Positions 22,036-32,885 of a stretch of DNA of 64,000 nucleotides are shown in pieces (the stretch's first letter is position 1; each line of letters opens with the position of its first letter). The translations under genes were made by a program, and so were the position numbers. The stretch is from Artemia franciscana (taxonomy: Eukaryota > Arthropoda > Branchiopoda > Anostraca > Artemiidae), in NCBI RefSeq assembly GCF_032884065.1, contig NC_088883.1, forward strand, positions 22,501,637 to 22,565,636. Reading direction: 5' to 3'. The notes under the pieces were generated by a model. The model was not told where the DNA came from, made no database searches, and was given only the letters and a program-made list of their open reading frames with translations.

Positions 22036-24241
22036 AACAAGAGCTAAGAGCTCATATGGCACTTGTGACGAGGCAAGAAGAGCTAAGAGCCAAGAGATCA
22101 TATGGTATGAGCTCTAATAAAATTCTGTGAATCAATAGATTGATTTAAAAAGGAAAATAAGAGGCTTAATGCTGGTCAGGATTTTAAATAAGAGCTCTGA
22201 GTCACGATGTCCTTCTAAATATCAAAATTCATTAAGATCCGATCACCCACTCGTAAGTTAGAAATACCTATTTTTTTCTAATTTTTCCTCTCCCTTTAGC
22301 CCCCTGATGGTCGAATCTGGGAAAACGACTTTATCAAGTCAAATGGTGCAGCTCCCTGACACGCCTACCAATTTTCATCGTCCTAGCACGTCCAGAAGCA
22401 AAACTCGCCAAATCACTGAACCCCTCCCCCAACTCCCCCAAAGAGAGTGAATCCAGTACGGTTCTGTCAATTACTTATCAAGGACATTTGATTATTCTAT
22501 CCATCAAGCTTCATCTCGATTCCTCCACTCCAAGTGTTTTTCAAGATTTCCCCCTCCAACTCCCCCCAATGTCAAAAAATCTGGTCGGGATTTGAAATAA
22601 GAGCTCTGAAACATAAATTCCTTCTAAATATCAAATTTCATTAAGATCCGATCACCTATTCGTAAGATAAAAAAAACCATTTTCACGTTTTCCAAGAATT
22701 CCGGTTTCCCCCTCCAACTCCCCCAAATGTCAAAAGTACTGGTCGGAATTCAAAATTAGAGGTTTAAAGCACAAGATCCTTCTAAATATCAAACTTCATT
22801 AAGATCTGGTCACCTTTTCGTAAGTTACAAATACCTCAATTTTCAAAATTACCCCCCCCCCCCAACTCCACCGAAGAGAGCAGATCCGGTCCAGTTATGT
22901 CAGTCACGTATCTTGGACAGGTTTCTATTCTTCCCATCCAGTTTCATCCTGATCTCCCCGCTTTAAGTATTTTCTAAGATTTCCGATCCCCCCAACTGCC
23001 CCCATCCTCGAATTACGCTTCATCCGGTTGAGATTTAAAATAAGAGATCTGAGTTACGAGGTCCTTCTAAATATGAAGTTTCATGAAGATCCGATCACTC
23101 CTTTGTAAGTTAAAAATACGTCATTTTTTCTTGTTTTTCAGAATTAACCCCCCCCCCCCCAATAGAGCGGATCCATTCCAATTATGTAAATAACGTATCT
23201 AAGACTTCTGCTTATTTTTACCACCACGTTTCATCCCGGTCCCTCCAATCTAGGCGTTTTCCATGATTTTAGGTTCCCCCACCCCAAACTCCCCCCAATA
23301 TCACCAGATCCTATAGGGATTTAAAATAAGAGCTTTGAGACACGATATCCTTCTAAATATCAAATTTCAATGAGATTCGATCACCCGTTCGTAAGTTAAA
23401 AATACCTCATTTTTCAGAATTACCCCCCCCCCAACTACCCCAAAGAGAGCGGTTCCGTTCCGGTTATGTCAATCATGTATCTAGGACTTGTGCTTATTTT
23501 CCCACCAAGCTTCATCCCGATCCCTCCACTCTAAGTGTTTTCCAGGTTTTAGATTTCGCCCTTCCAACTCCCCCCCCCCCCCCAATGTCGCCAATATCTG
23601 GTCAGGATTTAAAATAAGAGCTCTGAGACACGATATCTTTCTAAATGTCAAATTTCATTGAGATCTAATCACCCATTCGTAAGTTAAATATACCTCATTT
23701 TTTCTAATTTTTAGAATTAATCCCCCCCAACTACCCTTAAGAGAGCGGATCCGTTCCGATTATGTCAATCATGTATCTAGGACTTTTTTTTATTTTTCCC
23801 ACCAGGTTTCATCCCGATCCCTCCACTCAAAGTGTATTCCAAGTTTTAGGTTTCCCCCTCCCAACTCCCCCAATGTTACCAGATCCGGTCGGGAGTTAAA
23901 ATAAGAGCTCTGAGACACGATGTCCTTCTATATATCAAATTTCATTGAGATCCAATCACCCATTCGTAAGTTAAAAATATCTCGTTGTTCTAATTTTTCA
24001 GAATTAACCCACCCCCAACTACCCCAAAGAGAGCGGATCCGTTCCGGTTATGTCAATCATGTATCTAGGACTTGTGCTTATTTTTCCTATCAAGTTTCAT
24101 CCCGATCCCTCCACTCTAAGTATTTTCCAAGATTTTAGGTTTCCCCCCTCACAACTCCCCCCAATGTCACCAGATCCGGTCGGGATTTAAAATAACAGCC
24201 TTGAGACATGATATCCTTCCAAACATCAACTTTCATTAAGT
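22036..24241 (-). mobile_element. Satellite-bearing element S1 (286-bp units)
   Basis: The marker 'ccttctaaatat' recurs near 22778, 23063, 23350, 23638, 23923 and 24210, giving a period of 285-288 bases, with two less regular units before it. Each unit contains 'gagctcttattttaaat' (as complement) and a C-run of 6-15 bases. The left end carries the element tail with 'atggcacttg' at 22056-22065. At 24242 the array meets a plus-oriented head fragment in an inverted junction. Short open frames here are repeat by-products. Confidence 0.8.
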
Positions 24242-24416
24242 TCTTCCAGGTAAGCTAGAACGATGAAATTTGGCAGGCGTATCAGGGACCGTACCAAATT
24301 AAATTAGAAATAGTCGTTTTCCCGATTTGACCATCTGGGAGGAGTGGGGGGCCCGTTAATTTGGAAAACAATAGAAAAATTCAAGTATTGTTAACTTACG
24401 AACGGTTGATCAGAAT
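24242..24416 (+). mobile_element. Head fragment of an S element, opposite orientation
   Basis: 'cttccaggtaagctagaacg' to 'gatttgaccatctggga' matches the head segments at 29581, 53020 and 58205. It faces opposite to S1, so the two are joined head-to-inverted-array. It is cut on the right by duplicated block D1. Confidence 0.7.
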
Positions 24417-25024
24417 TGGTTTTATCATCTTTATGCTGTTGCAGGCGTTTCCCTAAATTTTGATGGGTTCTACCCATATAGTAATCGCCACAGTCACATG
24501 GTATTTGATAAACCTCTTTCCAGCGATTAACTAAAGTTTTATCTTTGTCAGAGTTTTGGAAGTTTTGCAGAGTTTTATTTTATTTATATACGTAGCTGTA
24601 GCCCTTCCCTTGGGACTTTCGGGGGTCATTTCACCCCCTGAGGCATGTTTATTGGGCCTTTCAATAAGGATGAACCAAACGGTTATCTCAAAATTTCATT
24701 TGGATCTCTTTGGAGGAAAAAGGGCATTGGAAGGGGGCTTGTTGCCCTTCACTCTGTTTGGTCATGTAAAGGCCGCCTAAACTATTAATTTTTGTTCGAA
24801 TCACCCTTCCCCCCCCCTGCGATCTTCTAAAACCATTGGTTCGACCGGATCATTCTTGAGCGAAACAAACAACACACATCCGTGATATTTAAATAGTGAC
24901 AAAGACTGCGCTACCGAAGACCAAAGGCCACCACGAACACTAAACTGACCAGTGACAAAAAGTAAGAACCGTGTAAGCAACAAGGTATGCTTTGCGCAAA
25001 CACTCTGATTTTAAAAGAAAATAT
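24417..25024. repeat. Long duplicated block D1, copy 2
   Basis: Near-identical to 3569-4184, same orientation. It starts in the middle of the Penelope-like GIY-YIG coding sequence, so the first 140 bases are a third fragment of that endonuclease on the minus strand. It is directly followed by element X1; the junction is at 'atat'. Confidence 0.85.
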
Positions 25025-26477
25025 TTTTTTTATTGATGAATAAAAGCAAAAGGATTTTGGGTTGCTCTTCATATTCTGGACAAAATTTTGCTAGGAATTC
25101 TAAAAATGTCTATATTATAGAACTACAAATGGTTGGGTACGGGTACTAGTATTTTAAAAAATGTGAACAATTTTTGGGGGGTGAAGCTGTTCCGTCGTAT
25201 CTACTGTTACAACCTTTGATATAGACGAATAATGATCAAACACTTCGTTGTAGGAATTTTTGTGTGTGTGTTATATTTTGATTTAATAGCTTGTTTGTTA
25301 TCATTTATGCATTTTGAGCTAGTATATTAGCTAATATAGTTCCAATTTGTTGTAAAAAAAAAAAAAAAAAAAGGAGATGAAGAATCCCTGACAAGATTTG
25401 TTTCCAGTTGCGATTCCCTTGGTTCTGAAACTTTTATTGAGGTGTCTTCACGGCCTGAAATTTTAATGAGATCAAAAAAGAGATCACACTAAGTATATAA
25501 CACACACTTTCAAACTAAGAAACAATACAACCATTTTTTTTTCAAACATTCTTTGTCGCTGATGAGCTTCCTTCGGTCAACAAATCAAAATTTAGTATCT
25601 ATTTGTCCTTTCCGTCCAATATTCCCTCACAGTTTCAGCTAGGTCGCTTAAGGCGTTAATCTATACCATTAACCGTATATGAACTATTGAAGACCTCTCA
25701 TTCTGATATCCTGGATGGAGATAGTGTCATTTGATTTAGCTCAACATCACCTTCAATATTTACAGAAAGTTTCAAATATCTTAGCCGTTCCTGCCGTATT
25801 GCAGATGAACCATTTAGACACCCTGGATGCATACAGTTCACCGATTTAGTTCAATATCCCCATCGGCATTCCCTCAAGACAGAGTTTTTTTATTTAGTTT
25901 AATATTTCTCTCAACTTTCGGTTAAAGTTCCCACTTAATACTCTTAAATGTTCCCGAGTTATTGCATATATGCCATATTGACAATCATAATGCACTTAAT
26001 GTCTCCTGAATTAGTTCAATATACCTCTCGATATTCACTCGAAATTTTTACTTAATACTGTTAGGTGTTCCTGAAATATTATAAATGCGCCCTTTTTTTA
26101 CTTTTATGTTCACAGTTGCTTTTGACTTTGTTGTACAATGTTTGTTTATTCCCTGAAAGTTTCTACTGTGGTCCATGGAACTTCCTGAGATACTGTCAAT
26201 ATGTCTTTTTGGCAACCTTGATGCACATAGTGTGTTTTGATTTTGATCAGTACCATCTGTACAATTATCTGAAAGTCGCCTTAATACCCTAATAAGTTGC
26301 TGAGATGTTTTTGATATGCCCTTTTTTCAACCTGAATACAGGTAGTATCTTATCGTTGAATTCAATTTGCTCTCTGATCATTCCTTGAAAGTTAAACTTG
26401 ATATCAAAAGCTGTTCGTGACATGTTGCGGATACTGTCTTTTGACAATTTGTTCGGGATCTATCTCAACATGCACCG

Positions 26478-26522
26478 AATTTTCTCTATCTTGTACCGAC
26501 GGAGTACAAGATAGAGAAAATT
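26478..26522. repeat. 19-bp perfect inverted repeat at the X1 deletion junction
   Basis: 'aattttctctatcttgtac' at 26478-26496 and its exact complement at 26504-26522, with a 7-base spacer. Only the right arm exists in copy 2 (at about 62413-62431), so the left arm was created during the rearrangement. Confidence 0.85.
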
Positions 26523-27246
26523 AAAATAAATACATAACTATTTTTATCAAAACAATTTATGAAGAGCACTTACTATACACGAACAACTATTGTATACTTT
26601 CAACTTTAAGCATCCCCTTTTAAGAATGGGATGCCATGAAGGAAAAGTGATATTGTGGTTATGTTTCAAAAACAGTTTCGACAGACCTATTTTGGGCCCA
26701 CCATTTTATATTTGCGGATTAATGCTAAACTTAAAAAAATGTAGCTAGGACTTTTTTATATATAGAGTGAACCTGATAAAAGTAGGAAAGGGGATCTTGC
26801 TTGTCCAAAAACCCCAATGCCAAGGTTTACTGTATCTATATGCTTACTAATGGCGAAGTAATAATAATCATAAAATGACTAAAATGATTCATTCTTTCGA
26901 ATATATTGACCATCGGGTAAAGAATAATTTCAATTGAAAATATATTGCGTATTCATTGAAGAGGCAATGCTACTAGTTGTTTTGGGAGTTAAATGAGGGT
27001 TGCCCAGCTCATATTAACGGCCTTTTCTGTTTCTTTTTCTGCTGGATTTCTTCATTCAATTTAGTCTGTTTGGTTTAAGATTGTTAACTTAGAGGATTCG
27101 ACTTATGCCCGCTCTGGTCTCTAAAATTGTATCTTTTCTTTCGCGAAAATGCATCCTTTTCATGCATTAAATTTTTAAATCAATTAACAGTGTATACAGT
27201 ACTTTTGCGTTGACGATAGCTTCTGGTCTATGGATGAGCATCCTAA

Positions 27247-27265
27247 CCCCAAAGGTTTTTTGGGG
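27247..27265. repeat. Terminal hairpin of element X1 ('flip' state)
   Basis: 'ccccaaaggttttttgggg' is the exact reverse complement of the equivalent 19 bases in copy 2 (63155-63173), while the sequence on the left is collinear. The ends CCCC/GGGG form a stem. Confidence 0.8.
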
Positions 27266-28180
27266 TTAGCATGCTTCAAAACCACAAGGGTGGAAGTAGG
27301 TTCAATAAGGTCAATTTTGGCCCAAGATTTGTTGCCTTTGAATGCTTTTGCTTCATCGGCCTCCTTGGTAGTCGGGTTAATTTTAGATATTCGTTATTCT
27401 TTTATTCTTCATCATTTATTCTTTTTATTTGTCTATTCTTTATTAGACGCTAGTTATTCTTTTTTTTTGAACTTCAAGATTTTCATTTTTTTTCTGTTTT
27501 CTTTCAGGTCTATTAACTGTTATCCAGTGATTTGAGTTATAGATGGTGCTTAAACACAATCACAGGACAACAGTATACACTACTTTGGATTCAAATACAA
27601 TCACATGCAGTTTCTCTATTCGCAATGCTCCAGTTTATTCAGAATGCTCCATTACTAAAGGAAGATTTGGCTTAATGTTCGCTTCACAAACACCCAGTAT
27701 CAGTACCTTTTTTGTTTTTTACCATGAATAAAATTAAATCTAATGCATTGTGGGAATCTTCTCTTCTAAACTAGAGCCGTCCAATAGAAAAACTACAAAT
27801 AAAGTCTTACTATCACATAGGGTGTGCCATTGCTACCGAAAGCACCGCCCAACCTTCTCCCTCAGAATGTGTACGCGTACCAGCTTACATCTTGGTCTTG
27901 TGGGATAAAGACCAACTACAGATCAAATTGGAACCTTTAGATTTGTCCTACGATAAAACTAAACATTCAACCCATACCTGGTTAACGAGGGAGGCCTGGC
28001 CATAGCTGTAATTAAAGTATTGAAAAGCTTAATTTAATGATGCTCCTTGTAACGAGGAGCCAAATTTCTTTAGAATATTTAAGGCTTAAAGCAATTTGTT
28101 GACAATTTTCTGTTTCAGTCTATCTTCACCCTATTAGGTTTTTGGGAGTACTTCATGATTTTATTGTGGGGGGTCACTAC
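27266..28180. other. No gene recognised
   Basis: Several short frames, one (27230-27535) hydrophobic and T-rich, have no domain that I recognise. They are probably chance frames in T-rich DNA. Confidence 0.4.
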
Positions 28181-28560
28181 AATGAGACAATTGAAGTCTC
28201 TACAGTGTATGTATTTTAAAAAAGTAGTCGGCTTGAAAGCAGTTTGGCTCTCAAAGGTGACCTGGGTTTACCAAAATTGTGTCATAAGAGCATTATCAAG
28301 ATGATCAAATTTTTGTTACAGATATTACATTTGCCTGATAATCGTCTAGTGAAGGCGGCTCACAATAACTTGTTGAAATATTCTAAAAAGGCGAGGTGGC
28401 CAAAACAGATTAAAGCCACGCTGGAAGAAGCTGGCTTCTCATGGGCATGGAATAATGACCAGGGTCCCCATTGCAAACCTAATGATTTCCTTGGCGTGTT
28501 GGATTTGGTTCTTTACCACTAGGAGATTAAAGTAGCTTATGATTTTATAACCAGATTAAA
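28181..28560 (+). pseudogene. LINE D: C-terminal fragment of a reverse-transcriptase ORF
   Basis: The frame at 28244-28522 reads 'LKGDLGLPKLCHKSIIKMIK', then 'LPDNRLVKAAHNN', 'WPKQIKATLEEAGFSWAWNN'. The pattern L-G-L-P-x-L ... I-x-K-x-I-K-F ... L-P-x-x-R-L ... W-x-x-Q-I-K-x-x-L-x-x-A-G-F resembles the region after the thumb of many LINE reverse transcriptases. Catalytic motifs are not present. Neither end is defined. It differs from LINEs A-C and may belong to another clade. Confidence 0.6.
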
Positions 28561-28892
28561 GTAATGTATTGAGAGGAGTTTTAGTTAATACTGAACCTAC
28601 CGTGGAGCGTGCTAAGGTGTTGGTTGTAGGTGTTTGCAAATTTTATGCCATAGCCTAGGGCCCACTTGGGTTCTTTTGATGAAAATGGTCCAGGAGGCTG
28701 ATCTGCTTGCGCCCTTTGTTGGGAATATGGGAGAGACGTAGAGTATTTTATGAGTAATTATAAAAGTTTGGAGAATTTACGGAATTGCTTTTTTTTTGGG
28801 GGGGGGGGATAGGGTGCATCATGGCTCCCATTTATCTTGAAGATTTTTTATAGAGAGCTAATTATTATTGTGGAAAGTTTTGTAAAGAATGA

Positions 28893-29150
28893 TTTAGAGG
28901 GGTTACCCCTCCTCAATACCCTGCTCTTTACGCCGAAGTTTGACTTTTTGCTCCCAATTACTTAAGAATGACTCCTGAAACACAAGATCTGTTTAATTAG
29001 AACAATTAGCTTTTTAAAAATTCAAAAACTTTAGCATAAATAGCGAGGGAGTGAGGTGGGGTGACCCCTCGTAAACGTAGCAATTTCTGTTCGTTTTAAG
29101 TTGGAATGTTACTCCTTGATTTCAGGTTAAAGGAAAAATTGTTTTTAATT
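28893..29150. mobile_element. Foldback element F1, copy f
   Basis: The left arm has 'ggggttacccctcctcaata' and 'ctctttacgccgaag'. The right arm has 'gaggtggggtgacccctcg' and 'atttctgttcgttttaag'. Non-coding member of the F1 family. Confidence 0.65.
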
Positions 29151-29522
29151 TTATTGTTTTTAAGTCTGCATGCCTCAATGACGATTTGAAGACATTTATA
29201 TCGCAAGGCCATTGGTGAAATTTTAGGCGCCTGATAAAATAAATTCTAAGATTTGAGTCATATGTGTAATTGCTGAGAATATCTTGTTTTCATAAGAAAG
29301 TATTAAGCAGAGCCAGCCTTTGGGGGTGGCAAGTGGTATAACCCCACTAGGCCTGCTCATAATACCCCATTGACGCCATTGCTCCAAAAACCCCACTGGG
29401 GGCCCGCGCTAACAAACGTGTTACGAATTATAATCACAAATTGATTTTGTGACTTCACGAGGGGTCTCACAGAAATACAGTATAATCTAAGGCTGGAGTA
29501 TCCAAATATGCCATCCTTTTTT

Positions 29523-31439
29523 ATGGCACTTGGTATTAACCAAGTGACATATAGCGATGTCCCGGTTTTGCTACTTTAGGCACTTCCAGGTAAGCTAGGA
29601 CGATAAAATTTGGCGGGCGTATCAGGGACCGGACCAGATTAAATTATAAATAGTCGTTCTACCGATTTGACCATCTGGGGGGGGGGGGGAGTTGGGATCC
29701 GGCTAATTCGGAAAAATAGAAAAAAATGAAGTATTTTTAACTTAACGAACAGGTTATGGGATCTTAATGAAATTTGATATTTGGAAGGATATCGTGTCTC
29801 AGAGCTCTTATTTTAAATCCTGACCAGATCCAGTGACATTGGAGGGGGGCCTAAAATCTTGGAAAACCCATAGAGTGGAGGCATCGGGATGAAATTTGGT
29901 GGGGAAAATAAGCACAAGTCCTAAATACGTTATTAACATAATCGGAACGGATCTGCTCTGTTTGAGGGAGTTGGAGGGGGGGAGTTAATTCTGAAAAATG
30001 AGGTATTTTTAACTTACAAAGCAGTGATCGGATCTTTATGAAATTTGAAGTTTAGAAGGATATCGTGTCTCAGACCTCTTATATTAAATCCCCAACGGAT
30101 TTGGATAAGTTTGGGGGAGGGGCGGAACCTAAAATCTCTGAAAATGCTTAGAGTGGAGGGATCGGGATGAAACTTGGTGGTAAAAATAAGCACAAGTCTT
30201 AGATACGGGATTCACATAACTGGAACGGATCTGCTCTTTTTAGGGGAGTTGGAGGGGGGACCGGATTTATTCTAAAAAATTAGAAAAAATGAGGTATTTT
30301 AAACTTACGAAAGAGGGATCGTATTTTAATGAAATTTCATATTTAGAAGGACCTCGAAACTCAGATCTCTTATTTTAGATCCCGATCGGATCCAGTGTCA
30401 TTAGGGGGGGGGGTCTTGGAAAACACTAAAAGTGGAGAGATCAGGATTAAACTTGGTGGAAAGAATAAGCACAAGTCAAAGATAGATGACTGACATAGCC
30501 CGACCGAATCCGCTCTCTTTGGTAGAGTTGGGGGGGGAGGAGTAAAACGGAAAAATTAGAAAAAATGAGGTATATGTAACTTTCGAACGGGTGATTAGAT
30601 CTTAATGAAGTTTGATATCTAAAAAGATTTTGTGCTTTAGAACTCTTGTTTCAAATCCCGACCAGATCTGGTGACATTGAAGGGAGTTGGAGGGGAAGCC
30701 GGAACTCTTGGAAAACTTGAAAATAAAGGTATTTTACGAATGGGTGATCGGATCTTAGTGAAACTTAATATATAGAAGAATATTATGTGTCAGATGCTCC
30801 ATTTTCAATTCGAATCGGATCCGGGGACATAGAGGGTTGGAGGGGGAAAACAGAAATCTTGGAAAACGTTTAGAGTGGAGAGATGTGGACGAAACTTGAT
30901 GGGAAGAATAAGATAGATACGAGAACGACATAATTGGTATGGATCCGTTCTCTTTGGGGGAGCTGTGGGTTGTTAATTTGGGAAAATTGAGGTATTTTTA
31001 ACTTAAGAACAGGTGACCGGATCTTAATGAAATTTGACATTTAGAAGGAACTCATTTCTCAGAGCTCTTATTTCAAATCCAAACCAGATCTATTGACATT
31101 GGTGCTTCTGGACGTGCTTGGACGATGAAAGTTGGTAAGCGTGTAAGGGATCTGTACAAATTGACTTGAAAGAGTTGTTTTCCCTGATTCAACCATCTGG
31201 GGGGCTGAAGGGAGAAGAAAAGTTAGAAAATTGAGGTATTTTTAACTTACGAGTGGGTGATCGGATCTGCATTAATTTTGATATTTAGAAGGACCTCGTG
31301 ACTCAGAGCTCTTATTTTAAATCCCGACCGGGATTAAGCCTCTGATTTTCCTTTTAAAGCAATCTATTGATTCTTAGAATTTTGCTAGACCTCATACCAT
31401 ATGAGCTCTTGGCCCTTCCGACCTTGTCACAAGTGCCAT
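29523..31439 (+). mobile_element. Satellite-bearing element S2 with short terminal inverted repeats
   Basis: Begins ATGGCACTTG (29523-29532) and ends CAAGTGCCAT (31430-31439), a perfect 10-base terminal inverted repeat. Next to the start is a palindrome 'acttggtattaaccaagt'. Then come the head ('cttccaggtaagctaggacg'), about five or six 286-bp type units, a head-like segment at 31104 ('gtgcttctggacgtgcttgg'), and a tail with 'aatctattgattcttagaat'. This is the most complete S element in the window. It encodes no protein, so it is probably non-autonomous. Confidence 0.75.
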
Positions 31440-31837
31440 CTAAGCTCTTGTTCAATCATCGAAACAAGCGTCAATTATTAACGCCTTTGTTATATTACCC
31501 CCTTCCTCTCCCAAGATTTTGCTTATTGATGCCCATGTCATATTGAGCCCCTCCCCTTAAGATTTTTTCTAATATCTTCCCTTGACGGAGAAAACTAAGC
31601 ACAGCTTGGACGTGGCTCATTTGTTCACTTTTCCTTTTATCTAGCTCGTTTTGCACTTCACTATTTTTAATCGGTATTTTTTTTCATTTAATAATCATAT
31701 TGCTATTTATCATATTTATTCCTATATATTCCTATTTCAATTAACTCGTTACGGCCCAAGGCAGGTCAAAATAGGTCTTTGAGAAAGATCATGGCAGGAA
31801 AGAGGGGAGAACTTTGAGCTAGGACTTCGCTACCCAG

Positions 31838-31874
<37 letters not shown>

Positions 31875-32570
31875 TAGTGCAACATTGTAATATTGTAAGT
31901 GCTAGTTTTTATTTTTGTAGTGTAACATTTCAGTGCGAATGTATGCCTCCAGGCATGTGTACTGGTTTGTCATATCTATCTATGTAATTGTTGTAAATAA
32001 AAAATTAGCTATCTAGTTGTGTGCTAAAGTTATAGATATTCAGATTTAATTAAACTTACATCATTGAAAAAAAATTTTAGTATTGAATGAAGCTGAATTT
32101 TTTTTTCGAAGTTCAAGAAAGGGCAGTCCCTAAAAATACTCTAGTATACCTGCTAGAAAAAAATAATAATAATTCGCTCAAAATTAGTCTCATTGTATAA
32201 TTTCACATCTTTAGAGGTTTTCTACTGTGCTAACTTCCTTGATTGAAATATTCGCCGACATAGGATGTAAATTATTTTACAAACGGAGAGAAATTAAAAA
32301 GAAGTTTAAGAAAAACTTCTGGAAGAAGTTATCGGTCCTAGAAGTAAGTTGTTGTTTTTTGGGGTTTGAAGCGTTCTAACAACAGGTCATATGCGTCCGT
32401 ATCACTCAATTATTCTAAGCCTTATGTAATCACTAACTTACTTGGGTGTCAATTTGGTCAATATTCACTGAACTTGATCATATATTACTTATCTTGCTAT
32501 TGGTAGGGGGTTATTTACCTGCAGTAAGTAGAAGTATTAACGTTTGACGTTTCCTCTTCTTTTTCTTCCA
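31440..32570. other. No exon assigned; poly-T at 31841-31873
   Basis: Upstream flank or intron of the glutathione peroxidase gene. A 33-base T-run lies at 31841-31873. I could not identify the exons that should encode the signal peptide and first beta strands of the enzyme. Confidence 0.45.
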
Positions 32571-32633
32571 GTTTTAATGGTTCCGTTTTAAAGTTTGCTT
32601 GTTATATTTCTTTGTCAATAATCCTTTTTTTAG

Positions 32634-32885
32634 GTGACGCTGGTCGTCAACGTGGATTTATAGATTCTCATTATAAAGCTTTAAAACGAATGCAAGATAT
32701 ACTTGGCTTCGAATATAGATTTCAAGTTTTGGCTTTTCCTTGTAATCAGTTTGGTGAACAGGAGCGAGGTACCAACTATGACATCAAGAATTTTCTGTAT
32801 GAAAATTATCGTGTTGAATCTCCTGTGTTTTCGAAGATAGATGTCATTGGTGATAATTCGCATCCGGCGTTTAGAAACCTTGTTG
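32634..32885 (+). CDS. Glutathione peroxidase (GPX7/8-like, ER type), penultimate exon
   Basis: 84 codons between 'tttttttag' and 'gtaagt'. Reads 'RGFIDSHYKALKRMQDIL', 'FQVLAFPCNQFGEQERG', 'ENYRVESPVFSKIDVIGD', 'HPAFRNLV'. The F-P-C-N-Q-F-G-x-Q-E motif supplies the family's catalytic Gln and second Cys, and the order matches GPX7/GPX8 of other animals. The position that normally carries the peroxidatic Cys or Sec ('V-A-S-x-C-G-F-T') here reads 'GRQRGFID', with Arg (cgt, one base from tgt). The enzyme may be inactive in classical peroxide reduction or have another role. The exon start is uncertain: an alternative acceptor at 32570-32571 also leaves the frame open. The exon ends in phase 1, matching the next exon. 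Confidence 0.85.

Larger units (their letters stand above)
25021..27265. mobile_element. Element X, copy 1, internally deleted
   Basis: 25021-26479 matches 59021-60493 and 26498-27265 matches 62407-63173, both at very high identity. The 1.9 kb that separates these blocks in copy 2 is absent here and is replaced by about 18 new bases that form a palindrome with the right block. The left part contains degenerate tandem units of about 118 bases ('gatttagttcaatat' and 'cttaatactcttaa' motifs). No recognisable protein is encoded. The short frame 26065-26292 is made of these units and is also present in copy 2. Confidence 0.8.

Noticed and set aside
22036..24241. CRISPR-like array
   Set aside because: The units are 286 bases long and diverged, with no short spacers, and the DNA is eukaryotic. 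It is a satellite array.
26065..26292. 75-codon hydrophobic frame, repeated at 60079-60306
   Set aside because: It is built from degenerate 118-base tandem units inside element X. Preservation in both copies reflects recent copying.
32230..32345. First exon of the peroxidase ('KLFYKRREIKKKFKKNFWKK')
   Set aside because: The segment has a donor-like end, but the peptide is highly basic and shows no similarity to the expected signal peptide or first strands of GPX7/8.
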